64,000 nucleotides of DNA. It comes from Clavibacter phaseoli (GTDB lineage Bacteria > Actinomycetota > Actinomycetes > Actinomycetales > Microbacteriaceae). The notes under the pieces are model-generated. The model had not been told where the DNA came from and searched no databases. It saw nothing but the letters and a program-made list of their open reading frames with translations. The stretch is taken from the NCBI RefSeq assembly GCF_021922925.1, contig NZ_CP040786.1:310001-374000 (forward strand), in the 5' to 3' direction. Below, in pieces: positions 15,999-24,095 of the stretch (position 1 is the first letter of the stretch; the number at the start of each line of letters is the position of its first letter). Made by a program: the position numbers and the translations under genes.

Positions 15999-17237
15999 AT
16001 GCGGACGCTGATGCACGAGGCGAGGCGACGGCTCGCGTCGCCCGCGCGCACGACCCGGCTGGCGGTCGTGATCGGCCGGCTCCTGGGCATCGCCTTCCTG
16101 GTCTGCTTCGCGACGGGCCTCTACAGCCACTTCCTGCAGGACCCGCTGCCGTGGATGCGCTTCCCGACCGCGCCCGTGTCGCTCTACCGGGTGACGCAGG
16201 GCATCCACATCACCGCGGGCATCGCGTGCGTGCCGCTGCTGCTCGCCAAGCTCTGGATCGTCTTCCCCGAGCTGCTGACGTACCCGCCCGTCACCGGGGT
16301 CGTCTCGTTCCTCGAGCGCGCGTCCATCGCCGTCTTCGTCGGGGCCTCGCTGCTCGAGGTGGCCATGGGCCTCCTCAACACCTTCCAGTGGGTGCCGTTC
16401 CCGTTCTACTTCCGGCAGACGCACTTCGCGCTGGCGTTCGTCGTGATCGGCTCGCTCGCGATCCACATCGGCGTCAAGCTGCCCGCCATCGCGCGGCACT
16501 GGCGGCGCGGGCAGGCGGACGAGTCGCCCATCGTGGAGGACGCGCCCGCCGCGGCCGCCGACGCCTCCGCCCCGGCCCGCGCGCCCCGCGGCGTCACCGG
16601 CCGGGTGCTCGCCTGGATCGACGACACCCCGGTCACGCCCACCCCGGTCGCCCGTCGCGGCTTCCTCGTGGCGGTCGGCGCGTCCGTCGCCGCGGTCGTG
16701 GGCCTCACCGCGGGGCAGTCGTTCCGGATCCTCGCCCCGTTCAACGCCTTCGGCCCGCGCGCCATGGGCACCGGCCCGCAGGCGCTGCCCGTCAACCGCA
16801 CGGCCGAGGCCGCGGGCGTGACCGAGAGCGCGATGGACGCCGGGTGGACGCTCACCGTGTCGAACGGATCCTCCTCCCGCGCCTTCACGATGGACGACCT
16901 CCGCGGCATGGGCCTCGTCACCGCGACGCTCCCCATCTCCTGCGTCGAGGGCTGGAGCCAGTCGGCGACCTGGCGCGGCGTCCGCCTCATGGACCTGATG
17001 GACCAGGTCGGCGCCGACGCGGGCGCCCGGCTCCGGATCACGAGCCTCGAGCAGAGCGGCGGCTTCCGGCGCACCGAGATGGGGCCGGAGTACGTGCGCG
17101 ACCCGCTCACCCTCGTCGCGCTCGAGCTCGACGGCGCGCCCCTCGACATCCAGCACGGCTACCCGGCGCGCATGATCGCGCCCGGGCGTCCCGGCGTGCT
17201 GCAGACCAAGTGGCTCTCGACCCTGGAGGTCATGTGA
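15999..17237 (+). CDS. Membrane-anchored molybdopterin oxidoreductase with cytochrome-b-like N-terminus
   Basis: A 412-residue protein. Residues 20-165 hold four or five helices with histidines at 44, 70, 142 and 156, well placed to bind b-type haem. A twin-arginine motif at 219-220 (VARRGFLVAVG) precedes another hydrophobic helix (221-240). The outside domain (about 260-412) belongs to the sulfite oxidase/MsrP-like molybdopterin family, with ISCVEGWSQSATWRGV carrying the molybdenum ligand Cys315. Having both the quinol- or haem-side membrane part and the catalytic domain in one chain resembles an MsrP-MsrQ unit fused together (inference). GAAGGA lies eight bases before ATG 15999. It overlaps the next gene by one base. 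Confidence 0.8.
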   Translation: MRTLMHEARRRLASPARTTRLAVVIGRLLGIAFLVCFATGLYSHFLQDPLPWMRFPTAPVSLYRVTQGIHITAGIACVPLLLAKLWIVFPELLTYPPVTGVVSFLERASIAVFVGASLLEVAMGLLNTFQWVPFPFYFRQTHFALAFVVIGSLAIHIGVKLPAIARHWRRGQADESPIVEDAPAAAADASAPARAPRGVTGRVLAWIDDTPVTPTPVARRGFLVAVGASVAAVVGLTAGQSFRILAPFNAFGPRAMGTGPQALPVNRTAEAAGVTESAMDAGWTLTVSNGSSSRAFTMDDLRGMGLVTATLPISCVEGWSQSATWRGVRLMDLMDQVGADAGARLRITSLEQSGGFRRTEMGPEYVRDPLTLVALELDGAPLDIQHGYPARMIAPGRPGVLQTKWLSTLEVM

Positions 17238-17737
17238 TGTCCGGCACCCGCACCCCCGCGTCCGGCGACGGCACCCGCGTGACGCGCGGCATGGTCGCCG
17301 CGCGGATCGCGCTCGTCGCGATCGGCGTCGTCGGCCTCGCGGTCGGCGCGCGCACGCTCCTCGAGACCCAGCGCATGGACCAGGTGATCGGCGTCGCCGT
17401 GTTCCTGCTGATCGCGATCCTCGTGCACGACGCGATCCTGTCGCCCGTCGTCTTCGTCGCGGGCCTGCTGTTGCGGAAGGCGGGGCGACGCCTCCCGCCC
17501 GGGTCGCTCGTGATCGTGCAGGCCGGCGTGGTCGTGATGGCGGTGATGACCCTGGTGGTCGTGCCCGAGATCCGCGCACGGGCCATCGGCAACGCGAACC
17601 CGACGATCCTCATCGCGGACTACGCGCCGCGCCTCGCGCTCATGTGGGTCGCCACCGCGGTGGCGACGGCCGTGGTCGCGACGCTCTACGCGCGGACGAG
17701 GCGGCAGAAGGACCGGCCCTCGGTCTCCCAGCACTGA
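17237..17737 (+). CDS. Small membrane protein paired with the molybdoenzyme
   Basis: A 166-residue protein with four predicted helices (about 20-40, 47-75, 93-112, 130-152) and charged ends. I recognise no family. It starts on ATG overlapping the stop of the molybdoenzyme gene and is therefore co-translated with it, so it may be a partner subunit or assembly factor. Its last 52 bases overlap the end of the convergent methyltransferase gene, so the two mRNAs would be complementary at their 3' ends. Confidence 0.65.
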   Translation: MSGTRTPASGDGTRVTRGMVAARIALVAIGVVGLAVGARTLLETQRMDQVIGVAVFLLIAILVHDAILSPVVFVAGLLLRKAGRRLPPGSLVIVQAGVVVMAVMTLVVVPEIRARAIGNANPTILIADYAPRLALMWVATAVATAVVATLYARTRRQKDRPSVSQH

Positions 17738-18384
17738 ACGAGGTCGAGCCCGGCGTCGGCGGCCATGCGCGCGACGGCGTCGCGGCCGACCTGCGCCCAC
17801 GGGAACGGGTCGCTCGCGTGGCCCTGGCCGTCCTCGACCGTGCACTCGAAGGTGCGGTCGCGGGCGGGATCCGGGTGGGTCTCGACCACGAGCGCGCCCT
17901 GGTCGTCGAGCAGGTCGCCGCAGCGCGCGAGGAGCGCGGCCGCGTCGCCGCCGATGCCGATGTTGCCGTCGAGGAGGAGGAGCGTGCCCCAGCCGCCCTC
18001 GCGCGGCAGGCGCTCGAAGACGGAGCGGTGGAGGACGGGGAGGCCGAGGCCCGCCGCCATCTCGACCACGGTGGGGGAGACGTCGATCCCGAGGGCGCCG
18101 AGCCCGGCGTCCATCGCCGCGCGGACCATGCGGCCCGGGCCGCAGCCGATGTCGAGCACGGGCCCCGAGGCGTCGGCGAGGAGGCTCGCGTCGACCGCGT
18201 CGGCGTCGGCGCTCCACCGGCTGATGTCGATGACCTCGTCGGTGTCGTCCTCGGACGACAGCGACAGGAAGAGGACCTCGCCGGAGTCGCGGAGGGCCCG
18301 GGCGTAGGGCTCGCCGCCACCGGATCCGAAGGTGCGGACGCGCGCGGAGGCGCGGTCCTCGGGGTGGTCGACGGCCAGGCTCAT
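17686..18384 (-). CDS. Class I SAM-dependent methyltransferase
   Basis: A 232-residue methyltransferase. Motif I is VLDIGCGPGRMVRAAM (about residues 70-85), followed by GIDVSPTVVEMA and, later, WGTLLLLDGNIGIGGDAAALL. The N-terminal part SGEVLFLSLSSEDDTDEVIDISRW is unusual. The ending HASDPFPWAQVGRDAVARMAADAGL resembles small-molecule methyltransferases. It is the last gene of a GT2-DUF2064-methyltransferase operon and overlaps the DUF2064 gene by four bases. The 3' end overlaps the convergent membrane protein gene by 52 bases. The substrate is unknown; a glycosylated or nucleotide-activated product of the two upstream enzymes is a reasonable guess. Confidence 0.8.
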   Translation of the reverse strand: MSLAVDHPEDRASARVRTFGSGGGEPYARALRDSGEVLFLSLSSEDDTDEVIDISRWSADADAVDASLLADASGPVLDIGCGPGRMVRAAMDAGLGALGIDVSPTVVEMAAGLGLPVLHRSVFERLPREGGWGTLLLLDGNIGIGGDAAALLARCGDLLDDQGALVVETHPDPARDRTFECTVEDGQGHASDPFPWAQVGRDAVARMAADAGLDLVQCWETEGRSFCRLVRA

Positions 18385-19064
18385 GCGGGGTCCCTCTGCG
18401 ATGTCGCGGGTGCGGTGGTGGCGGCGCGGGTTCCCGCGCCGGTGTCCAGGGTTCGGAGCGCGGCGGCGAAGCGATGGGCGGGCGCGGCGAGCGCGGCCTC
18501 CCGCGCGTCGTCGACCGTGTCCACGTCGGTGAGCTCGGGCAGCATCGCGACGTCGAGCCCGGCGTCGATCAGGCGCGACAGCTGCACGGCACCGGTGTCG
18601 TCGCGGGACATGGGCACGCCGCGCACGAGGGCGCCGTCCGGATCCCGGAGGCCCAGCGCCCAGAAGCCGCCGTCGTTCGCGGGGCCGAACCAGGCGTCGG
18701 GGCCGCGTGCGCCGTCGGCCCAGGAGTCGAGCACGGGGCGGAGGAGGTCGGCGGTGAGCTGCGGCGTGTCCATGCCGACGAGGAGGACGGGGCCGTCGAG
18801 CGCGTCGAACATGGCGGCGAGCCGCTCGTCGAGGTCGCCGGCCGTCTGCGGGATCACGTCGTAGCCGGCGGCCTCCGCGGGCGGGTTGGCGCCGTCGAAG
18901 AGGAGGACGCGGCGCGCCGGGGCCGCGTCGTCGACGGCGGCGAGCGTGTCGGCGAGGGCGGCGGACGCGAGCTCGGCCGCCTCCTCGAGCGTGAACGGCG
19001 GGTGCAGGCGCGTCTTCACGCGGCCCGGGATGCACTCCTTGGCGATGACGACGACGGCGGTCAC
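18381..19064 (-). CDS. DUF2064/TIGR04282-like nucleotidyl- or glycosyltransferase
   Basis: A 227-residue protein of the DUF2064 (TIGR04282, CofC-like) family. It has the nucleotide-binding-like start VVVIAKECIPGRVKTRLHPPFTLEEAAELASAALADTL, the LVGMDTPQLTADLL motif and AWFGPANDGGFWALGL. Relatives are GT-A-fold transferases often found with a GT2 partner (TIGR04283) and, in some bacteria, with radical-SAM enzymes of arsenosugar-type pathways. No radical-SAM partner is present here. The start GTG 19064 overlaps the GT2 gene, and the stop overlaps the methyltransferase, so all three are tightly coupled. The reaction is unknown. Confidence 0.8.
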   Translation of the reverse strand: MTAVVVIAKECIPGRVKTRLHPPFTLEEAAELASAALADTLAAVDDAAPARRVLLFDGANPPAEAAGYDVIPQTAGDLDERLAAMFDALDGPVLLVGMDTPQLTADLLRPVLDSWADGARGPDAWFGPANDGGFWALGLRDPDGALVRGVPMSRDDTGAVQLSRLIDAGLDVAMLPELTDVDTVDDAREAALAAPAHRFAAALRTLDTGAGTRAATTAPATSQRDPA

Positions 19065-19768
19065 GCGGCTCCTCCCGGGGTGCGGTCGGCGCCGGCCGCG
19101 GCCGCTCGCGCCTCGGCCAGCACGCGCGACATGTCGCGCACGGCCGTGACGGTCCCGCGCACGGTGCCGGTCACCTTGGACCGCCCCACGCGCGGCGCGT
19201 ACGGCATCTCCACCTCCAGGATGCGCCACTCGGCCGCCGATGCCCGCAGGAGCATCTCCAGCGGATAGCCGCTGCGCCGGTCGAGGATGCCGAGGTCGAG
19301 CAGCTCGGTGCGCCGCCCGCAGCGCATCGGGCCCAGGTCGTGCAGCGGCACGCCCGTGATCCGCCGCAGCCGCCGGGCCAGCTCGAGGTTCGCGATCCGC
19401 GCGTGCAGCGGCCACGCGCCGCGCGCCGACGGGACTCGGCGGCCGAGCACGAGGTCGCGCTCGTCGTCGCGGACCGGGTCGACCACGCGCGGGAGGAGCG
19501 CCGGATCCATCGACGCGTCGGCATCGCAGAACGCCACGAGCGGCGCGGTCGCCGCCTCGAGGCCCGCGTGCGCCGCCGCCCCGAAGCCGCGGCGCGACTC
19601 CGTGACGACGAGGGCGCCGTGGGCGCGCGCGACCTCGGCCGAGCGGTCGGTGGAGCCGTTGTCGACGACGATCGCGCGGTACCCCTCGGGCAGGCGGCCG
19701 AGCACCCAGGGGAGGGCCTCCTCCTCGTCGAGGCAGGGCAGGACCACGTCCACGAGCGCTGGCGTCAT
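19061..19768 (-). CDS. Family 2 glycosyltransferase
   Basis: A 235-residue soluble GT-A enzyme. The N-terminus VDVVLPCLDEEEALPWVLGRLPEGYRAIVVDNGSTDRSAEVARAHGALVV is the nucleotide-sugar binding fold, and AFCDADASMDP carries the metal-binding Asp-x-Asp. A later segment (RSGYPLEMLLRASAAEWRILEVEMPY) matches polyprenyl-phosphate sugar transferases and the TIGR04283 type. TAGGCT (19775-19780) ends six bases before ATG 19768, so the operon is probably leaderless. It overlaps the DUF2064 gene by four bases. Together they would form a two-transferase unit; donor and acceptor are not known. Confidence 0.85.
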   Translation of the reverse strand: MTPALVDVVLPCLDEEEALPWVLGRLPEGYRAIVVDNGSTDRSAEVARAHGALVVTESRRGFGAAAHAGLEAATAPLVAFCDADASMDPALLPRVVDPVRDDERDLVLGRRVPSARGAWPLHARIANLELARRLRRITGVPLHDLGPMRCGRRTELLDLGILDRRSGYPLEMLLRASAAEWRILEVEMPYAPRVGRSKVTGTVRGTVTAVRDMSRVLAEARAAAAGADRTPGGAA

Positions 19769-19885
19769 CCGTCGAGCCTAGGAGGCCCCGCCTGCAAGCG
19801 TCCGCCACCCGCCCCGCGCGGCCCCGAGGGGTGACGGCTCGCTCGCAAGCCGGACACCCCGCGGCTCCCCGCCAGGGACCGCGCA

Positions 19886-19891
19886 TAGTCT
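19886..19891 (+). promoter_or_regulatory. -10 hexamer for leaderless response-regulator operon
   Basis: TAGTCT ends six bases before GTG 19898, and no ribosome site is seen. The divergent GT2 operon has TAGGCT at 19775-19780, also six bases from its start. Confidence 0.55.
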
Positions 19892-19897
19892 GACCGG

Positions 19898-20767
19898 GTG
19901 AGCCCCACCTACGATCCCGCGCGCGCCGACGCCGGACGCCCCGATGCCGCGCGGCCCGACCCGACGCGGCCGGATCCGCTGCGCGGCCGCCGCATCCTCG
20001 TGGTCGAGGACGACCCCACGGTCAACGAGGTGGTCTGCCGCTACCTCAAGGCCTCGGGCTTCCAGGTGGAGACGGTCGCGGACGGCCTCGAGGCCGTGCG
20101 CGTCGCCACCGAGCGCATGCCCGACCTCGTCGTGCTCGACCGCATGCTCCCCGGCCTCGACGGCCTCGAGGTGTGCCGCCGGATCCGCGCCCACCACCCC
20201 GAGTCGCCCGTCCCCGTCGTGATGCTCACCGCGCTCGGCCAGGGCGAGGACCGCGTGAACGGCCTCGACGCCGGCGCCGACGACTACCTCGCCAAGCCCT
20301 TCTCCCCGCGGGAGCTCGTGCTGCGGGTCCGCGCCGTGCTCCGCCGCACGGTGCCCGAGGCCGTGCCCGAGCCGCCCTTCGTCGCGGGGCCGTTCGTGCT
20401 CGACCTCGGCGCGCGCGAGATCCACCAGGCCGGCGCCATGCTGTCGCTCACCTCGCGCGAGTTCGACCTCCTCGCCTTCCTGCTGCGGAACCCGCGCCGT
20501 GTCTTCGGGCGCGACGACCTGCTCCGCTCCGTGTGGGGCTGGGAGATCGGCGACCTCTCCACGGTCACCGTCCACGTGCGGCGCCTGCGGGAGAAGATCG
20601 AGGCGGATCCCGCGCACCCCGTGCTCCTCGGCACCGTGTGGGGCGTGGGCTACCGCTTCGACCCGGATGCCGCGACGCCCGTGGAGGCGCCCGCGCCCGC
20701 GCCCGCGTCCGCCTCCGGCGACGAGGGCGACCTGCCCGCCGCCCCGCCCGCCGGGGGCGACGCGTGA
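19898..20767 (+). CDS. OmpR-family response regulator
   Basis: A 289-residue regulator. The receiver domain (residues 32-145) has acidic Asp38-Asp39, the phosphorylation site Asp81 in VVLDRMLPG, and Lys133 in DDYLAKPFSP. The winged-helix output domain (about 165-260) has LSLTSREFDLLAFLLRNPRRVFGRDDLLRSVWGWEIGDLSTVTVHVRRLREKIE. Both ends are extended: the first 30 residues repeat Arg-Pro-Asp units (PDAARPDPTRPDPLRG) and the tail is Ala/Pro-rich. The start GTG 19898 looks leaderless. It overlaps the kinase gene by four bases. The operon ends with a molybdopterin oxidoreductase, so the system probably senses the stress that the enzyme repairs. Confidence 0.92.
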   Translation: MSPTYDPARADAGRPDAARPDPTRPDPLRGRRILVVEDDPTVNEVVCRYLKASGFQVETVADGLEAVRVATERMPDLVVLDRMLPGLDGLEVCRRIRAHHPESPVPVVMLTALGQGEDRVNGLDAGADDYLAKPFSPRELVLRVRAVLRRTVPEAVPEPPFVAGPFVLDLGAREIHQAGAMLSLTSREFDLLAFLLRNPRRVFGRDDLLRSVWGWEIGDLSTVTVHVRRLREKIEADPAHPVLLGTVWGVGYRFDPDAATPVEAPAPAPASASGDEGDLPAAPPAGGDA

Positions 20768-22026
20768 CCGCCGACTCCTTCCTCATCGTCGTGCTGACGG
20801 CGCTCGTCTGCGCCGCCGTCGTCGGCCTCGGGGCGAGCGTCCTGCTGCGCCTGCTCCGCCGCCGCTCGCTCGTGCTGCAGATCTGCGTGGTCGCGCTCGC
20901 CGCCGTCCTCTCGGTCGTGGGCGGCATGGTCGCCGTCACCGCGAGCATGCTCGTCGACGATGCCGGCCTCACCGCCTTCCTCTCCGTCGCCGCCGTCTCC
21001 GCGCTCGTCTCGCTCGTCATGGCCGCGATGCTCGGCATGACCCTCGTGCGCGGCAGCCGCGAGCTCGGCCGCTACGCCGCGTCCATGGGCGAGGAGGCCG
21101 CCGTCGAGCCCGGACGCCCCACCAGCACCGAGTTCGCGCAGCTCGCCCGCGAGCTCAGCGCCGCCAACCGCCGCCTCGCCGACGCCCGCGACCACGTGGA
21201 GGCGCAGGAGCGCAGCCGCCGGGAGCTCATCGCGTGGATGTCGCACGACCTGCGCACGCCGCTCGCCGGGATCCGCGCCATGGCCGAGTCCCTCGAGGAC
21301 GGCATGGTCGACGACGAGCACCGCTACTTCCGCCAGATCCGCGTGCAGGCGAACCGCCTCAACGGCATGGTGGACGACCTGTTCGAGCTGTCGCGCATCA
21401 ACTCGGGCAGCCTCGAGCTCGCCGTCGAGCGCGTCTCCCTCTACGACGTCGTGAGCGACACCGTCGCCGAGCTCGGGCCGGTCGCGCAGGCGCGCCAGGT
21501 CGACCTCCGCGGCGCGACCGCGCACGACGACCTCGTGGTGCAGGGCGATCCGCGCGAGCTCTCGCGCGTCGTCGGCAACCTCGTCATGAACGCCATCCAG
21601 CAGTCGCTCCCGGGCGGCCGCATCGTCATCTCCGCGCACCGCGACTCCGGGAACCTCGCCGTCCTCTCGGTCGAGGACACCGCGGGCGGCATCCCCGAGG
21701 ACGACCTGCCGCGCGTGTTCGACGCGGGCTGGCGCTCGACGGGATCCCGCACCCCGCGCGCCTACGGGAAGAGCGCCGCCGCGAAGGCCGCGCTCGGCCC
21801 CGACTTCCCGGCCCCGCCCGTCGAGGCGACGCCGCCGGATCCCCAGGTGCAGGCCGAGGGCACGCACGACGGCGGCTACGCGTCGGGTGGCGGCGGGGCG
21901 GGCCTCGGCCTCGCCATCGTCCGCGGCATCGTGCGCGCCCACGACGGCGACGTCACCGTCCAGAACGTCGACGGCGGCTGCCGCTTCGACGTGATCCTCC
22001 CGTACAGCAAGCCGGTCGTCCCGTGA
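20764..22026 (+). CDS. Sensor histidine kinase
   Basis: A 420-residue kinase. Two or three helices near residues 5-28, 36-60 and 70-95 leave almost no outside loop, so the signal is probably sensed in the membrane. A HAMP-like linker leads to the H-box LIAWMSHDLRTPLAGIRAMAE with His161. The N-box is NLVMNAIQQS, and the ATP-binding G boxes are VEDTAGGIPEDDLPRVFD and GGGGAGLGLAIV. Between the two G boxes is an insertion of roughly 45 residues, rich in Ala and Pro, where the ATP lid is normally about 20-25. The start GTG 20764 overlaps the regulator by four bases, and the stop overlaps the oxidoreductase gene. Confidence 0.92.
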   Translation: MTADSFLIVVLTALVCAAVVGLGASVLLRLLRRRSLVLQICVVALAAVLSVVGGMVAVTASMLVDDAGLTAFLSVAAVSALVSLVMAAMLGMTLVRGSRELGRYAASMGEEAAVEPGRPTSTEFAQLARELSAANRRLADARDHVEAQERSRRELIAWMSHDLRTPLAGIRAMAESLEDGMVDDEHRYFRQIRVQANRLNGMVDDLFELSRINSGSLELAVERVSLYDVVSDTVAELGPVAQARQVDLRGATAHDDLVVQGDPRELSRVVGNLVMNAIQQSLPGGRIVISAHRDSGNLAVLSVEDTAGGIPEDDLPRVFDAGWRSTGSRTPRAYGKSAAAKAALGPDFPAPPVEATPPDPQVQAEGTHDGGYASGGGGAGLGLAIVRGIVRAHDGDVTVQNVDGGCRFDVILPYSKPVVP

Positions 22027-23642
22027 CCCGCGCGGCCCTCCGCTGGTGGTCCGCGTTCCTCGGGGTGGTGGCGGCGCTCGCCGTGCTGGCCGTCGCCGAG
22101 ATCGCCGCGGCGTTCGTGGCCCCGGCGGCGAGCCCGGTGCTCGCGGTCGGCGCGCTCGTCATCGACCTCGTGCCCGCGGGCGTCAAGGACGCCGTGATCG
22201 CCCTGTTCGGCACGGGCGATAAGGTCGCGCTCCTCGTCGTGCTCGGCCTCGTGGTGCTCGCGGCGGCCGCGCTCGCCGGGATCCTGCAGGTGCGCCGCCC
22301 GCCGCTCGGCGTGGTGGTGCTGGCGCTCTTCGCCGGCGTCGCCGTGCTCGCGGCCACCACGCGCGCCGGGGCCACGGGCGCCGCGGCGATCCCCACGATC
22401 GTCGGCATGGTCGCCGGCGTCTTCATCCTCCACCGCGGCGCCGAGCGCCTCCGCGACTGGCGCGACGCGGCCGACCGCGCCGCGTCCGCGTCGGCCGCGG
22501 TCGCCGAGCCCGTGCGCGGCATCGTCCGCCCGGCCGTGCGCGCCCCGCTCACCCCGGGCGCAGGCTCCCGGGTCGAGCGCCGCACCTTCCTGCTCATGAC
22601 GGTGGTCGCGGGAGTCGCCTCCGTCGTCGCAGGATCCGTGGCGCGCGGACTCAACGCCGCCGCCGCCCGGGTGGACGACTTCCGCCGCACGCTCGTGCTC
22701 CCGCGCGCCGCGACGCCGGCCGCCGCGATCCCCGCCTCCGCCGAGCTCGGCGTGCCCGGCCTCGCGCCGTTCCTCACGCCCGCGGACGACTTCTACCGCA
22801 TCGACACCGCGCTGCAGGTGCCGTCGGTCGACGCGGCCTCCTGGCGCCTCCGCATCACGGGCATGGTCGAGGAGGAGGTCGAGATCACGTTCGCGGAGCT
22901 GCTCGCCCTGCCGCTCGAGGAGCACGTGACCACCCTCACCTGCGTGTCCAACGAGGTCGGCGGGGACCTCATCGGCAACGCGCTGTGGCTCGGCTACCCG
23001 ATCCGGCTCCTGCTCGAGCGCGCCCGTCCGACCGCCGACGCCGACATGGTGCTCTCCACGAGCCAGGACGGCTGGACCGCGAGCACGCCGCTCGAGGCGC
23101 TCACGGATCCCGACCGCGCGTCGATCCTCGCGGTCGGCATGAACGGCGAGCCCCTGCCGCAGCAGCACGGCTTCCCCGTGCGGATGGTCGTGCCCGGCCT
23201 CTACGGCTACGTCTCCGCGACCAAATGGGTCACCGAGCTCAAGGTCACGACCTTCGCCGAGGACGTCGCCTACTGGTCGACCCGCGGCTGGACCGAGCGC
23301 GGCCCCATCAAGACCGGCTCGCGCATCGACACCCCGCGCTCGGGCGCGCGCGTCGACGCGGGACGCACCGCGATCGCCGGCATGGCCTGGGCGCAGCACA
23401 CCGGCATCGAGAAGGTGGAGGTGCGCGTCGACGAAGGCGACTGGGCCGAGGCGACGCTGGGCGACGGCGTGGGCAGCGACACCTGGCGGCAGTGGTCGTA
23501 CGCGTGGGACGCGGCGAGCGGATCCCACAGCGTCGAGGTGCGCGCCACCGACACGACGGGCGCGACGCAGACCTCCGACGAGGCGCCGCCCGCCCCCGAC
23601 GGCGCGACGGGCTGGCACCGCATCAGCGTCTCCGTCGGCTGA
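22023..23642 (+). CDS. Sulfite oxidase-type membrane molybdopterin oxidoreductase
   Basis: A 539-residue enzyme. Four or five helices lie within residues 8-138. A twin-arginine motif at 186-187 (RVERRTFLLMTVVAG) precedes a further helix. The molybdopterin domain (about 250-425) has the ligand Cys307 in TLTCVSNEVGGDLIGNALW, then GFPVRMVVPGLYGYVSATKWV. The C-terminal 100 residues are the Mo-co dimerisation domain. It is therefore closer to sulfite oxidase than to MsrP. It is the third gene of the two-component operon, starting on GTG overlapping the kinase stop. E. coli has a comparable arrangement, HprRS regulating the msrPQ genes; a repair or sulfite-detoxifying role is inferred. Confidence 0.85.
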   Translation: MTRAALRWWSAFLGVVAALAVLAVAEIAAAFVAPAASPVLAVGALVIDLVPAGVKDAVIALFGTGDKVALLVVLGLVVLAAAALAGILQVRRPPLGVVVLALFAGVAVLAATTRAGATGAAAIPTIVGMVAGVFILHRGAERLRDWRDAADRAASASAAVAEPVRGIVRPAVRAPLTPGAGSRVERRTFLLMTVVAGVASVVAGSVARGLNAAAARVDDFRRTLVLPRAATPAAAIPASAELGVPGLAPFLTPADDFYRIDTALQVPSVDAASWRLRITGMVEEEVEITFAELLALPLEEHVTTLTCVSNEVGGDLIGNALWLGYPIRLLLERARPTADADMVLSTSQDGWTASTPLEALTDPDRASILAVGMNGEPLPQQHGFPVRMVVPGLYGYVSATKWVTELKVTTFAEDVAYWSTRGWTERGPIKTGSRIDTPRSGARVDAGRTAIAGMAWAQHTGIEKVEVRVDEGDWAEATLGDGVGSDTWRQWSYAWDAASGSHSVEVRATDTTGATQTSDEAPPAPDGATGWHRISVSVG

Positions 23643-23718
23643 TCACCGCCGGGCTCGCGTCGGCCTCCGGATGCCGCCGGCCAGCACGCGCGGAGCCGGG
23701 GCGCGTACCGTCGAGGGA

Positions 23719-23734
23719 CGGCGCGATCGCGCCG
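23719..23734. repeat. 16-bp perfect palindrome in the leader of the acidic protein gene
   Basis: CGGCGCGATCGCGCCG lies about 24 bases before the start at 23759 and just after a TACCGT hexamer (23706-23711). It could be an operator or simply a stable hairpin. Confidence 0.4.
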
Positions 23735-23758
23735 CATCGACGAGCGAAGGAGTGAACC

Positions 23759-24019
23759 GTGAGCGACATCGAGAACCCCCGCGACCCCGCGGACCGCGAC
23801 CTGGACGACACCGGCGTCGACGAGGAGGAGCTCGTCGGGGCCGACACCCGGGACGCGTCGGAGGCCGTCGACGCCGAGCGCGTCGTGCCGCTCGACGACG
23901 ACCCGGTCGACGACGGCGGCGACGACGCGGACGGCGGCCTCGGCATCGACATCACCGAGTCGGACGGCCCCGACCTCGAGGCCGGCGACGACCTTGACAC
24001 GGGAGCGGCGATCCGCTGA
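23759..24019 (+). CDS. Small highly acidic protein, unknown function
   Basis: An 86-residue protein with no recognisable family. About 40% of its residues are Asp or Glu, with runs such as DDDPVDDGGDDADGG, and there are no Cys, Trp, Tyr, Phe or Lys residues. It is probably unstructured. GTG 23759 has the ribosome site GAAGGAG about six bases upstream, its codons follow the local bias, and a strong hairpin terminator follows 11 bases after the stop, so I treat it as a real gene. It may be transcribed from its own TACCGT hexamer rather than from the upstream operon. Confidence 0.65.
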   Translation: MSDIENPRDPADRDLDDTGVDEEELVGADTRDASEAVDAERVVPLDDDPVDDGGDDADGGLGIDITESDGPDLEAGDDLDTGAAIR

Positions 24020-24030
24020 CCCACCCGCAC

Positions 24031-24072
24031 GCACGACGACGGCCCCCGCAGAAGCGGGGGCCGTCGTCGTGC
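24031..24072. terminator. Strong hairpin terminator
   Basis: A 19-bp perfect stem (24031-24049 with 24054-24072) has a 4-base AGAA loop. It lies between the acidic protein gene and the convergent PadR gene and probably serves both. Confidence 0.85.
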
Positions 24073-24095
24073 GGGGGCCTGCAGGCCGGCGCGGA

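Noticed and set aside
18381..19768. GT2-DUF2064 operon as an arsenosugar pathway
   Set aside because: No radical-SAM enzyme, arsenite methyltransferase or ars gene is in the window, so that label is not supported.
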